Below, one piece after another: positions 41,563-50,063 of a stretch of 64,000 nt of DNA (its first letter is position 1; every line of letters begins with the position of its first letter). The notes under the pieces are model-generated. The model searched no databases. It had not been told where the DNA came from and saw nothing but the letters and a program-made list of their open reading frames with translations. A program made the position numbers and the translations under genes. The DNA comes from Pimelobacter simplex (lineage in GTDB: Bacteria; Actinomycetota; Actinomycetes; Propionibacteriales; Nocardioidaceae), in assembly GCF_024662235.1 (NCBI RefSeq), contig NZ_CP096276.1:3534001-3598000 (forward strand), given 5' to 3'.

Positions 41563-41808
41563 CTACTTGTCGTCGGCGCCCGGCTCCTGCGTGGTGTCGG
41601 CAGGCTGGTCACCATACATCCCGGCGTCCTTGGCACGCCCGGCATTACGCAGGCTGCGGGTCAGCGCCCAGCCGATCACCGCGACCGCCAGGATGAGCGC
41701 CACGAAGACGACGAAACCGGTCCAGCCGGCGACGACGTCGTTGTCCTCCGGCTTCTTGTCCTCGGCGGCGAGGAGCGCGTGGACGGCGGTGACGGCGACG
41801 GCGTGCAT
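41563..41808 (-). CDS. Small membrane protein next to mca (Rv1083-like)
   Basis: 81 aa. It begins MHAVAVTAVHALL and has a membrane helix FVVFVALILAVAVIGWAL, then a charged tail. Position directly downstream of mca matches the small membrane protein Rv1083 in Mycobacterium as I recall. The function is unknown. Confidence 0.7.
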   Translation of the reverse strand: MHAVAVTAVHALLAAEDKKPEDNDVVAGWTGFVVFVALILAVAVIGWALTRSLRNAGRAKDAGMYGDQPADTTQEPGADDK

Positions 41809-41820
41809 GCGCCCAGTGTG

Positions 41821-42720
41821 TCAGGCGTCCGCGCTGACCCCGGCGAAGAGGTCGTCCTCGGGCACCGCCGACGGGACGTGGCTCACGACGAGCTCGTAGT
41901 CCTCGGTCGGCCAGACCTCCTGCTGGAGCTCGCGCGGGATCGCGAACCAGAACCCGTCGGGGTCGATCTGGGTCGCGTGCGCCAGCAGCGCCTGGTCCCG
42001 GACGCCGAAGAAGTCGGCGCACGGCACCCGCGTGGTGATCCGGGCGTCCCACTCGGGCTCGGGCTTCCACTCCTTGAGCCGCTCGGCCCACGGCGACTCC
42101 AGCCCGTGGGCGAGCATCGCCTCGTGCAGCGCCTCCATGCGGGGCCGGTTGAAGGAGTGGTGGTAGTAGAGCTTGAGCGGCTGCCACGGCTCCCCCGCGT
42201 CGGGGAACCGCTCGGGGTCGCCGGCCGCCTCGAACGCGGCCACGCTCACCTCGTGGCAGCGGATGTGGTCGGGGTGCGGGTAGCCGCCGCGCTCGTCGTA
42301 CGTCGTCATGACGTGGGGGCGGAACTCGCGCACCTGGCGCACGAGCCGCTCGGTCGCCTCCTCGAGCGGCACCAGCCCGAAGCAGCCCTCGGGCAGCGGC
42401 GGCTTGGGGTCACCGTCGGGCCACCCGGAGTCGACGAAGCCCAGCCAGGACTGGCTGATCCCGAGGATGTCGCGGGCCCGCTCCATCTCCTGGCGGCGCA
42501 CCTCGGTGATGTTGGCGAGGATGTCGGGGCGGTCCATCTTGGGGTTGAGGATCGAGCCCCGCTCACCGCCGGTGCACGTGACGACGCGGACGTCGGCGCC
42601 CGCGGCGACGTACATGGCCGTCGAGGCGGCGCCCTTGCTCGACTCGTCGTCGGGGTGGGCGTGGACGTGCATCAGGCGCAGTCCCGAGCGGTCGGGGACG
42701 GGCGCGTGCGTGGTGGGCAT
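41821..42720 (-). CDS. mca: Mycothiol S-conjugate amidase
   Basis: 299 aa, LmbE-like zinc amidase. The zinc motif is [10 protein letters not shown] and the second His cluster is [12 protein letters not shown]. It cleaves mycothiol S-conjugates of electrophiles into a mercapturic acid for export and a recyclable amine. The start is set at ATG 42720 because TACGAT (reverse of 42728-42733) ends 7 nt upstream, a leaderless arrangement; an in-frame ATG three codons earlier lies within that -10. Confidence 0.93.
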   Translation of the reverse strand: MPTTHAPVPDRSGLRLMHVHAHPDDESSKGAASTAMYVAAGADVRVVTCTGGERGSILNPKMDRPDILANITEVRRQEMERARDILGISQSWLGFVDSGWPDGDPKPPLPEGCFGLVPLEEATERLVRQVREFRPHVMTTYDERGGYPHPDHIRCHEVSVAAFEAAGDPERFPDAGEPWQPLKLYYHHSFNRPRMEALHEAMLAHGLESPWAERLKEWKPEPEWDARITTRVPCADFFGVRDQALLAHATQIDPDGFWFAIPRELQQEVWPTEDYELVVSHVPSAVPEDDLFAGVSADA

Positions 42721-42727
42721 GCGGACC

Positions 42728-42755
42728 ATCGTAGGAACATGTCGCGTGGGACGAT
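42728..42755. promoter_or_regulatory. Divergent leaderless -10 elements between mca and DUF4307 gene
   Basis: Minus-strand TACGAT (42733-42728) precedes mca by 7 nt; plus-strand GACGAT (42750-42755) precedes GTG 42762 by 6 nt. Neither gene has a ribosome-binding sequence. Confidence 0.5.
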
Positions 42756-42761
42756 GAACCG

Positions 42762-43172
42762 GTGAGCTCCACCCCCGATTCCCTGGCCCAGCGTTACGGC
42801 ACCTCGTCGCGCGCGCGGCGTACCGCGGTGATCGCGGTCTCCGTCGTCGTCGCGGTCTCCTTCCTCGGCTGGCTGCTGTGGGCGATGCTGTTCCACGCCA
42901 ACCCGGCGGTGTCCTCCGAGGAGATCGGCCACGAGGTCGTCGACGACCACACGGCCACGATCCGGGTCCGGATCTCCTACGGCGACGGCCCGGTCGACGC
43001 GACCTGCCAGGCCCGCGCGATCTCCCACGACAAGGCCGTGGTCGGCGAGCAGACGTTCACACCGACCGTCGCCGACGGGGGCATCGAGGAGATCACCGTG
43101 CGGACCGAGCGGCGCGCCACGACGGTCGAGTGGATCGGCTGCAAAGCACCCGATCAACCCCGTTATCGGTAA
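42762..43172 (+). CDS. DUF4307 membrane protein (Rv1081c-like)
   Basis: 136 aa. A single membrane helix (about 24-45, [18 protein letters not shown]), then a small extracellular beta-rich domain ending in IGC. This fits DUF4307, which in Mycobacterium lies between mca and greA. Function unknown. GTG start. Confidence 0.82.
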   Translation: MSSTPDSLAQRYGTSSRARRTAVIAVSVVVAVSFLGWLLWAMLFHANPAVSSEEIGHEVVDDHTATIRVRISYGDGPVDATCQARAISHDKAVVGEQTFTPTVADGGIEEITVRTERRATTVEWIGCKAPDQPRYR

Positions 43173-43185
43173 GGTTGAGGTTTCT

Positions 43186-43201
43186 GTACCGACACCGGTA
43201 C
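43186..43201. promoter_or_regulatory. Dyad GTACCG-ACAC-CGGTAC upstream of greA
   Basis: Perfect 6-bp arms 31 bp before greA. Could be an operator or a leader hairpin; the greA promoter itself is not obvious to me. Confidence 0.35.
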
Positions 43202-43232
43202 GCGACGAGACGAGCAGTTTCAGGAGCAACCC

Positions 43233-43742
43233 ATGACGCAGACGGACCAGAGCGGCGGCCAGAACACCATCTGGCTGACCCAGGACGCCTACGACAAGCT
43301 GAAGGCCGAGCTGGAGCACCTCCAGGGGCCCCGGCGCGCCGAGATCGTGGCCGAGATCAGTGCCGCGCGTGACGAGGGCGACCTGAAGGAGAACGGCGGC
43401 TACCACGCCGCGCGCGAGGAGCAGGGCAAGAACGAGGCCCGCATCATCCAGCTCAAGGACATGCTGCGCCGCGCAGAGGTCGGCGAGACGCCCCCCGACG
43501 ACGGTGTCGTCGAGCCGGGCATGGTCGTCACCTACAAGTTCGAGGGCGATGACGACGACGAGGCGGAGTCGTTCCTCCTCGGCGCGCGCGAGATCGACCC
43601 CGAGGGACTGACCGTCTACTCGCCGCAGTCGCCGCTCGGCCAGGCCATCAACGGCCGGAGCAAGGGCGAGACCGTGACCTACGAGGTCAACGGCAAGCAG
43701 CAGACCGTGATCATCCTGGACGCCAAGCCCTACGTGGCCTGA
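43233..43742 (+). CDS. greA: Transcription elongation factor GreA
   Basis: 169 aa. The N-terminal coiled coil contains EGDLKENGGYHAAREEQG with the acidic tip residues D and E that reach the polymerase active centre; the C-terminal FKBP-like domain has VYSPQSPLG. It rescues backtracked RNA polymerase. AGGAG is 6 nt before ATG 43233. Neighbour order DUF4307-greA is as in Mycobacterium. Confidence 0.97.
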   Translation: MTQTDQSGGQNTIWLTQDAYDKLKAELEHLQGPRRAEIVAEISAARDEGDLKENGGYHAAREEQGKNEARIIQLKDMLRRAEVGETPPDDGVVEPGMVVTYKFEGDDDDEAESFLLGAREIDPEGLTVYSPQSPLGQAINGRSKGETVTYEVNGKQQTVIILDAKPYVA

Positions 43743-45100
43743 GCCTCCACCTCCGAGCCGCCGGTCTCCCCCGTGGGGGCCGGCGGCTCGGACATTTCGG
43801 CCAGGTGCAGGACGACGGCGTTGGCGGCCGCGGCCAGCGGTACGGCGACGAGCGCGCCCGCGACGCCGGCCACCAGCACGCCGCAGGCGATCGCGAAGAT
43901 CACGCCGAGCGGGTGCAGCGAGACCCAGCGGCCGAGGAGGAACGGCTGGAGCACGTGGCCCTCGAGCTGCTGCACGCCGATCACGACCGCGAGCATGAGC
44001 AGTGCCGTCACCGGCCCCTGGTCGACCAGCGCGACCAGGATGGCGACGCTGCCCGCGACGGTCGCACCGATCATCGGCACGAACGCGCCCAGGAACACCA
44101 GCACGCCGATCGCCAGCACGAACGGCACGTTGAGGATGGCCGCACCCACGGCGATGCCGATGGCGTCGACCAGGGCCACGAGGACCGTGGCCCGGACGAA
44201 CTGCACGAGCGAGATCCAGGCGACCCGGCCCGAGCTGTCGACCCGCTGGCGCGCCGCGCGGGGCGCGATCCGGACCACCCAGGACCAGATCCGCTCGCCG
44301 TCGGCGAGGAAGAAGTACGTCGAGAAGACCGCGATGAAGAAGCCGGCCAGGACGTGGCCCAGCGCGGTGCCCACCTCGGAGACCTGGGTGATCACCTCGC
44401 CGTCCTGGGAGCGCTTGCGGATCATCTCCTGGACGCTGGAGATGTAGTCGTTGATCTGCGAGTCGCTGGCGTGCAGCGGCCCGTCGCGCAGCCAGTTGCG
44501 GATCTCCTGCAGGCCCTGCACCGTCGAGTCCGCGAGGTCGGTCGCGCCGGCCGCGACCTGCTGGCCGGCGAAGGTGAGCAGCGCGCCCACGACCGCGAAG
44601 CCGGTGATCACGACGAGCAGCGCCGAGAGCCCCCGCGGTACGCCGATCCGGGTCACCGCCTGCACGAACGGCGCCGCCAGCGCGCTGATGAGCAGCGCCA
44701 CCGCGACCGGGATGGTGACGACCGCGAAGTAGCCGATCAGCCAGACGAGCAGGTAGCCCGCGCCGGCGATGAGCAGCAGCCGCCAGGCCCACCCGGCCGC
44801 CAGGTCGAGGCCGAACGGCACCTCGGCGCGACGCAGGTTGGACGGTCCGGTCGCGAAGCCGGGCGGCTCGCTGCGCCGGCCCTCGCGCTCCTCGCGGGCC
44901 AGCGCCCACTGGTGCGCGAAGCGCCGGAAGAGCCGCTCGTCGCGCTCGTCGGGGCTGGGGCCGAGCGGCGCCTCGTCGGCGTCCTCGACCATCTGCTCGG
45001 CGGTCTCGTCCGGCGTCGGCCGCTCGGCGTCAGGCTCGGCGTCGGGCTCGGTGCCGTCCTTCGTGTCGTGCTCGGGCTCGGTCGGTCCGTCGCTGGTCAC
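43730..45100 (-). CDS. AI-2E / PerM-family permease
   Basis: 456 aa. A charged, acidic N-terminal tail of about 110 residues, then about eight membrane helices, with LLIVVITGFAVVGALL-type segments and a C-terminal HVLQPFLLGRWVSLHPL motif typical of the AI-2E transporter/PerM superfamily. Transported substrate unknown. It starts 9 nt after metB, so it is probably co-transcribed, and overlaps greA convergently. Confidence 0.9.
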   Translation of the reverse strand: MTSDGPTEPEHDTKDGTEPDAEPDAERPTPDETAEQMVEDADEAPLGPSPDERDERLFRRFAHQWALAREEREGRRSEPPGFATGPSNLRRAEVPFGLDLAAGWAWRLLLIAGAGYLLVWLIGYFAVVTIPVAVALLISALAAPFVQAVTRIGVPRGLSALLVVITGFAVVGALLTFAGQQVAAGATDLADSTVQGLQEIRNWLRDGPLHASDSQINDYISSVQEMIRKRSQDGEVITQVSEVGTALGHVLAGFFIAVFSTYFFLADGERIWSWVVRIAPRAARQRVDSSGRVAWISLVQFVRATVLVALVDAIGIAVGAAILNVPFVLAIGVLVFLGAFVPMIGATVAGSVAILVALVDQGPVTALLMLAVVIGVQQLEGHVLQPFLLGRWVSLHPLGVIFAIACGVLVAGVAGALVAVPLAAAANAVVLHLAEMSEPPAPTGETGGSEVEAQAT

Positions 45101-45109
45101 CAGGTCAGG

Positions 45110-46291
45110 CTAGACGGTCGCGGCGAGGGCCCGGTCGAGGTCGGCGAGCTGGTCCTCGGAGGTCTCGATGCCGACGCTGAGCCGGATCAGGTCGGCCGGC
45201 ACCTCCAGGTCGGTCCCCGCGACGCTGGCGTGGGTCATCCGGCCCGGGTGCTCGATCAGCGACTCGACGCCGCCGAGGGACTCGCCCAGCGTGAAGACCT
45301 CGGTGGCCGCGCAGATCGCGAGCGCCTGCTCCTCGCCCCCGGTGACCCGGAAGGAGACCATGCCGCCGTACCTCTTCATCTGGCGCGAGGCCACGGCGTG
45401 GCCCGGGTGGTCGGCCAGGCCCGGGTAGATGACCTGGCTCACCGACGGGTGCGTGCCGAGGAACTCGGCGACCTTCTCGGCGTTGTCGCTGTGACGCTCC
45501 ATGCGCAGCGCGAGCGTCTTGAGGCCGCGCAGCACCAGCCAGGAGTCGAACGGGCCGGCCACGCCGCCGATCGAGTTCTGGTGGAAGGCGATCGTCTCGG
45601 CGAGCTCGGCGTCGTCCACGACGAGGGCGCCGCCGACGACGTCGGAGTGACCGCCGGCGTACTTGGTCGTCGAGTGGACGATGATGTCCGCGCCGAGCGC
45701 CAGCGGCTGCTGGAGGTACGACGAGGCGAACGTGTTGTCGACGACCAGCCGGGCCCCGGCGTCGTGGGCGACCGCGGCCAGCGCCTCGATGTCGCCGATC
45801 GAGAGCAGCGGGTTGGTCGGCGTCTCGAGCCAGACGAGCTTGGTCCGGCCGGGCTGGATGGCCGCGCGCACCGCGTCGACGTCGGTCACCGGCGCCGGGC
45901 TGTGCTCGACGCCCCAGTTGGTCGCGACCTTGTCGAAGAGGCGGAACGTGCCGCCGTAGGCGTCGTTCGGCAGCACCACGTGGTCGCCCGGGCGGCACAG
46001 CGCCCGGATCAGGGTGTCCTCGGCGGCCAGGCCCGACGCGAACGCGAAGCCGTGGGCGCCGCCCTCGAGCGCGGCCAGCGTCGACTCGAGCGCGGTCCGG
46101 GTGGGATTGGCCGAGCGGCTGTACTCGTAGCCGTTGCGCAGCCCGCCCACGCCGTCCTGGGCGTAGGTGGAGGTCGCGTAGATCGGCGGGATCACCGCAC
46201 CGGTGGTCGGGTCGGGTGAGTAGCCGGCGTGGATGGCCCGGGTCTCGAAGCCCGCGTCGCTGAGGTTGCTGAGGTGACTGTGGTCGCTCAC
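45110..46291 (-). CDS. metB: Cystathionine gamma-synthase
   Basis: 393 aa PLP enzyme of methionine biosynthesis joining an activated homoserine and cysteine. The PLP lysine is in HSTTKYAGGHSD; EYSRSANPTR and ETPTNPLLSIGDI are family landmarks. Cystathionine gamma-lyase cannot be excluded, since the families overlap. It starts with GTG 46291; TAGGCT (reverse of 46298-46303) precedes it by 6 nt, a leaderless arrangement. Confidence 0.9.
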   Translation of the reverse strand: MSDHSHLSNLSDAGFETRAIHAGYSPDPTTGAVIPPIYATSTYAQDGVGGLRNGYEYSRSANPTRTALESTLAALEGGAHGFAFASGLAAEDTLIRALCRPGDHVVLPNDAYGGTFRLFDKVATNWGVEHSPAPVTDVDAVRAAIQPGRTKLVWLETPTNPLLSIGDIEALAAVAHDAGARLVVDNTFASSYLQQPLALGADIIVHSTTKYAGGHSDVVGGALVVDDAELAETIAFHQNSIGGVAGPFDSWLVLRGLKTLALRMERHSDNAEKVAEFLGTHPSVSQVIYPGLADHPGHAVASRQMKRYGGMVSFRVTGGEEQALAICAATEVFTLGESLGGVESLIEHPGRMTHASVAGTDLEVPADLIRLSVGIETSEDQLADLDRALAATV

Positions 46292-46355
46292 CGTTCGAGC
46301 CTACTCAGCCTCGGGCGTCCCGTGACAAAGCGAGCAGACGCTCGTTTCTCGGGGT

Positions 46356-47303
46356 GTGACGCCCCTCACCCGCGTGCTCGCGCTCCTGCTCGCCCCGCTC
46401 CTGACCCTGGGTCTGACCCTCGGCCCGGCGCTCTCCCCCGCGGCCGCCGCGCCGGCCCCCGCACCCACGCCCCAGCCGGACCCCCTGGGCCGGCTCCTGC
46501 TGGGCCCGCTCGACGCGCTGGTCGGCCTCTTGGCGCCGCTGCCGATCCCGGCGACGCCGTACACGGGGGACGTGTGCGCCAGCGGCGCCGACGCCTGCAT
46601 CGACGACGTCGTCGCGCGGATGCAGACCCGGCTCGACCGGGTGGCCGGCGACTGCGCGCACAGCTCGATCTTCTCCCTCGCCTACCTGCGGGTGACCGAG
46701 AACGTCCGGGACGCCGTCCGCTCCGGCTACTTCGCCGACCGGGCCTGGCTCAACCGGGTCGACGCGGTGTTCGCCGAGCTCTACTTCGACACCACCACCC
46801 GCTGGGAAGCCGGCGACCGGACCGGCATCCCCGCCGCCTGGCGGATCGCGCTCCAGGCCGAGGACGACCGCGCGATGAGCGGCCTGGGCAACTTCCTGCT
46901 CGCCATGAACGCCCACATCAACCGCGACTTCCCGCACGTCCTGGCCACCGTCGGCCTGACCGGCCCCGACGGCAGCCACAAGGCCGACCACAACCGCTAC
47001 AACAACCGCCTCGACAGCCTCTACGCCCCCGTCTTCGCCGAGGAGGCCGCCCGCTTCGACCCGACCTTCGACGACATCGACGCCGGCACTGCCGACGAGA
47101 CCGTCGCGGGCGTGATCATGCGCGGCTGGCGCGAGCTGGTCTGGCGGCACGCCGAGGCCCTCGTCCTGGCCAGGACACCGGCCGCCCGCCGCCTGGTCGA
47201 GCAGCAGATCGAACAGTACGCCGCCCTCCAGGCCCGCCTGATCCGCGCCGCCTTCGTCGCCCAGCCCGCCGCGCGCGACGCCTGGTGCGCGACCCACGGC
47301 TGA
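46356..47303 (+). CDS. Secreted DUF5995-like protein
   Basis: 315 aa. A signal peptide (about 1-32, ending AAA) is followed by a Pro-rich segment and an all-helical domain. The domain has LNRVDAVFAELYFDTT and FLLAMNAHINRDFPHVL, a pattern I associate with DUF5995. The C-terminal Cys and two earlier cysteines may form disulphides. GTG start. Function unknown. Confidence 0.75.
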   Translation: MTPLTRVLALLLAPLLTLGLTLGPALSPAAAAPAPAPTPQPDPLGRLLLGPLDALVGLLAPLPIPATPYTGDVCASGADACIDDVVARMQTRLDRVAGDCAHSSIFSLAYLRVTENVRDAVRSGYFADRAWLNRVDAVFAELYFDTTTRWEAGDRTGIPAAWRIALQAEDDRAMSGLGNFLLAMNAHINRDFPHVLATVGLTGPDGSHKADHNRYNNRLDSLYAPVFAEEAARFDPTFDDIDAGTADETVAGVIMRGWRELVWRHAEALVLARTPAARRLVEQQIEQYAALQARLIRAAFVAQPAARDAWCATHG

Positions 47304-47342
47304 TCCCACGGCCCACCCGCGGCTGAGGCTTGCCTGCGCGGA

Positions 47343-47348
47343 GACAAT
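47343..47348 (+). promoter_or_regulatory. Leaderless -10 GACAAT before msrA
   Basis: GACAAT, then GGAGCC, then ATG. The same 15-mer stands before the ABC1 kinase gene at 48714 and nearly the same before the response regulator at 51907. GGAG is too close to the ATG for a usual ribosome site. Confidence 0.45.
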
Positions 47349-47354
47349 GGAGCC

Positions 47355-47999
47355 ATGTTCTCCCGCCGCAAGTCCGAGATGGTCGACCCCGCCGAGGCGC
47401 TGCCCGGCCGCACCACCCCCTCGTTCGCGCTGCCCGCCCAGCACGAGGTCCTGCACACCCCCCTCGTCACCGACGAGGTCCCCGACGGCCTCGAGGTCGC
47501 GGTCTTCGGCCTCGGCTGCTTCTGGGGCGCCGAGGAGATCTACTGGCAGGTCCCTGGCGTCTGGTCGACGTCCGTCGGCTACGCCGGCGGCACCAGCCCG
47601 AACCCGACGTACGAGGAGGTCTGCAGCGGCCGCACCGGCCACACCGAGGCCGTCCGCATCGTCTTCGACCCCGACCAGGTCTCCTACGCCGACCTGGTCA
47701 AGCAGTTCTTCGTGGTCCACGACCCGACCCAGGGCATGCGCCAGGGCAATGACGTCGGCACGCAGTACCGCTCCGCGATCTACTTCACCACGCCCGAGCA
47801 GGAGCAGACCGCGCGCGAGCTGACCGCGGTCTACGGCGCCGAGATCGCCCGCCGCGGCTACGGCGAGATCACCACCGAGATCGAGCCCGCCGGCCCCTAC
47901 TACTACGCCGAGCCGCACCACCAGCAGTACCTCCACAAGGTGCCCCACGGCTACCGCTGCCACGCCAACACCGGCATCCCCTTCCCCGAGACCGCCTGA
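47355..47999 (+). CDS. msrA: Peptide methionine-S-sulphoxide reductase MsrA
   Basis: 214 aa. Catalytic motif GLGCFWGAEE with Cys near residue 55, GYAGGTSPNPTYEEVCSG, and late YHGYRCHANTG-like PHGYRCHANTG with a resolving Cys. It repairs oxidised methionine. An extra ~40 N-terminal residues precede the core domain, as in mycobacterial and streptomycete enzymes. Confidence 0.95.
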   Translation: MFSRRKSEMVDPAEALPGRTTPSFALPAQHEVLHTPLVTDEVPDGLEVAVFGLGCFWGAEEIYWQVPGVWSTSVGYAGGTSPNPTYEEVCSGRTGHTEAVRIVFDPDQVSYADLVKQFFVVHDPTQGMRQGNDVGTQYRSAIYFTTPEQEQTARELTAVYGAEIARRGYGEITTEIEPAGPYYYAEPHHQQYLHKVPHGYRCHANTGIPFPETA

Positions 48000-48315
48000 C
48001 CGCGAGACCGCCCTGCCGCTCGGTGCGTCCGGACGGCCGTTTAAGACCCTCGGGCCCTGGCTGGCCCTGGCCCTGGGCGCGGCAACCGTCCGCGCCGCGC
48101 CACGCGCGAGGACGTCACCGGCCACCGCCTCCCCGACCAGTACTGCCCCGATGTCTCGCCCGCGGGCTTCGTCCGGCACGGCATGGGGTGAGAGGACCCC
48201 GTCGACCTCGGCGAGGGCGGGTGGTCCTGCGGCATGCCCAGGCCCAGGCACTACCGGACGGGCCCGCCCGAACGGACTATGGCACTCCACGCGCCCGCGG
48301 TGCCATCGTCGCGAG
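48000..48315. other. 316-bp gap between msrA and cupin gene
   Basis: No intact gene. A stretch around 48105-48190 reads as protein-like sequence (DVTGHRLPDQYCPD) and ends in an in-frame TGA, so it may be a worn gene fragment. No RNA gene, repeat or strong terminator is evident. Confidence 0.45.
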
Positions 48316-48660
48316 ATGGCCGACGACCCCGTGGCGAGCAACCCACGGCACTACCAGGTGGTCTTCGAGAACGAGCGCGTGCGCGTGCTGGAGTACCGCG
48401 ACATCCCGGGCGACCGGACGACACCGCACGCCCACCCCGACAGCGTGATGTACACGCTGTCCTCCTTCCGCCGCCGGCTCCTCGCCGGTGACGGCGAGGA
48501 GCGGGAGGTCGCGATGCAGATCGGCACCGTCGCCTGGCTGCCCGCGCAGGAGCACCACGGCGAGAACATCGGTACGACGCCCACGCACGTGCTGTTCGTC
48601 GAGCTCAAGGAGGGCGCCGGCGAGAGCGCACCGGGCGGGCCCATCGGCCCGACGTACTAG
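48316..48660 (+). CDS. Small cupin-domain protein
   Basis: 114 aa. A single beta-barrel cupin with TTPHAHPDSVMY (two His of the metal site) and WLPAQEHHGENIG. Metal-dependent enzyme or sensor of unknown substrate. ATG 48316 is chosen as the first start after the gap; longer in-frame starts run through non-coding sequence. Confidence 0.82.
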   Translation: MADDPVASNPRHYQVVFENERVRVLEYRDIPGDRTTPHAHPDSVMYTLSSFRRRLLAGDGEEREVAMQIGTVAWLPAQEHHGENIGTTPTHVLFVELKEGAGESAPGGPIGPTY

Positions 48661-48713
48661 CCGCGGGCGCGCCCGAGCGGGGCGTCCCCCCGAATCCAGT
48701 TGCCCCCATCCCC

Positions 48714-48719
48714 GACAAT
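48714..48719 (+). promoter_or_regulatory. Leaderless -10 GACAAT before ABC1 kinase gene
   Basis: Same 15-base GACAAT-GGAGCC-ATG arrangement as msrA, giving transcription start at or next to the ATG. Confidence 0.45.
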
Positions 48720-48725
48720 GGAGCC

Positions 48726-50063
48726 ATGGCTGACCTCCCGCGGAAGGCTGCGGCGCGCACCGCGCGGCTCGCTGCCCTCCCCCTCGGCTACGCGGGCCGT
48801 ACCGCCCTCGGCCTCGGCAAGCGGCTCGGAGGCGCGCCCGCCGAGGCGGTGATGTCGGAGATCCAGCAGCGCACGGCGGAGCAGCTGTTCCGCACGCTCG
48901 GCGAGCTCAAGGGCGGGGCGATGAAGTTCGGCCAGGCGCTGAGCGTGCTCGAGTCGGCGCTGCCCGAGGAGATGGCGGCGCCCTACCGCGAGCAGCTGAC
49001 GCGCCTGCAGGACTCGGCGCCGCCGATGCCGACCCAGACCGTGCGCGAGCTGCTCGCCGAGGACCTCGGCGCGGACTGGAAGGACCGGCTGGTCTGGCTC
49101 GACGGGGCGCCGACGGCGGCGGCCAGCATCGGGCAGGTCCACGAGGGCCGCTGGTACGACGGCCGCCGGGTCGCCGTCAAGGTCCAGTACCCCAACGCGG
49201 GCGAGGCGCTCATGTCCGACCTGCGCACGCTGGCCCGGGCCGCGCGGGCGATCGGCCCGCTCATCCCCGGCGTCGACATGAAGCCGCTCGTCGAGGAGGT
49301 CCAGGCGCGCGCCCGCGAGGAGCTCGACTACGACCTGGAGGCCGAGGCGCAGCGCGAGTTCGCCCAGTCGTTCCGCGACGATCCCGACATCGTGGTGCCC
49401 GATGTCGTCGCGGTGGGCCCGCGGGTGCTGGTCACCGAGTGGCTCGACTCGGCCGGCTCGCTGGCGTCGATCATCGCGGGCGGCACGCCCGAGGAGCGCG
49501 ACCACTACGGGCAGATCTTCACCCGCTTCCTGTTTTCCGGACCGGCGCGCACCGGGCTGCTCCACGCCGACCCGCACCCGGGCAACTTCCGGGTGATCCC
49601 CCACGAGGACGGCTCGCCGGGGCGGATGGGCGTGCTCGACTACGGCGCGGTCGCCCGGCTCCCCCAGCGCGGGCTGCCCGAGCCGATGGGCCGGCTGATC
49701 ACGCTGTGCGCGGCCGGCGACGGCGACGCGCTCATCGCGGGGCTGCGCGAGGAGGGCTTCCTCAAGGACCGCATCCAGATCGACCCGCAGCTGCTCATGG
49801 ACTACCTCTCGCCGTTCGTCGACCCGACGCTCGTCGAGCGGTTCCGGTTCAGCCGGGAGTGGATGCGCGAGCAGTTCCAGCGGATCAACAACCCGAAGGA
49901 CCCCGCCTACACGGTGAGCATCAAGCTCAACCTGCCGCCGTCGTACGTGCTGATCCACCGGACCTGGCTCGGCGGCGTCGGCGTGCTGAGCCAGCTCGAG
50001 GCCGAGGCGCCGTTCCGCGCGATCATGCAGGAGTTCCTGCCGGGGTTCACGGCGCAGGACTGA
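48726..50063 (+). CDS. ABC1/UbiB-family atypical kinase
   Basis: 445 aa. The KxGQ motif (LKGGAMKFGQALSV), the Ala-rich loop TAAASIGQVH, VAVKVQYP, and LLHADPHPGNF with the Asp and Asn of the catalytic loop and LDYGAVARL match UbiB/ADCK proteins. They act in quinone or lipid metabolism as atypical kinases or ATPases. No membrane helix is seen. Its 3' end overlaps the sensor kinase gene by 17 bp. Confidence 0.92.
   Translation: MADLPRKAAARTARLAALPLGYAGRTALGLGKRLGGAPAEAVMSEIQQRTAEQLFRTLGELKGGAMKFGQALSVLESALPEEMAAPYREQLTRLQDSAPPMPTQTVRELLAEDLGADWKDRLVWLDGAPTAAASIGQVHEGRWYDGRRVAVKVQYPNAGEALMSDLRTLARAARAIGPLIPGVDMKPLVEEVQARAREELDYDLEAEAQREFAQSFRDDPDIVVPDVVAVGPRVLVTEWLDSAGSLASIIAGGTPEERDHYGQIFTRFLFSGPARTGLLHADPHPGNFRVIPHEDGSPGRMGVLDYGAVARLPQRGLPEPMGRLITLCAAGDGDALIAGLREEGFLKDRIQIDPQLLMDYLSPFVDPTLVERFRFSREWMREQFQRINNPKDPAYTVSIKLNLPPSYVLIHRTWLGGVGVLSQLEAEAPFRAIMQEFLPGFTAQD

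Noticed and set aside
43805..46219. Plus-strand frame of 804 codons over the permease and metB
   Set aside because: Antisense to two well-supported genes, with repetitive Arg/Asp/His composition.
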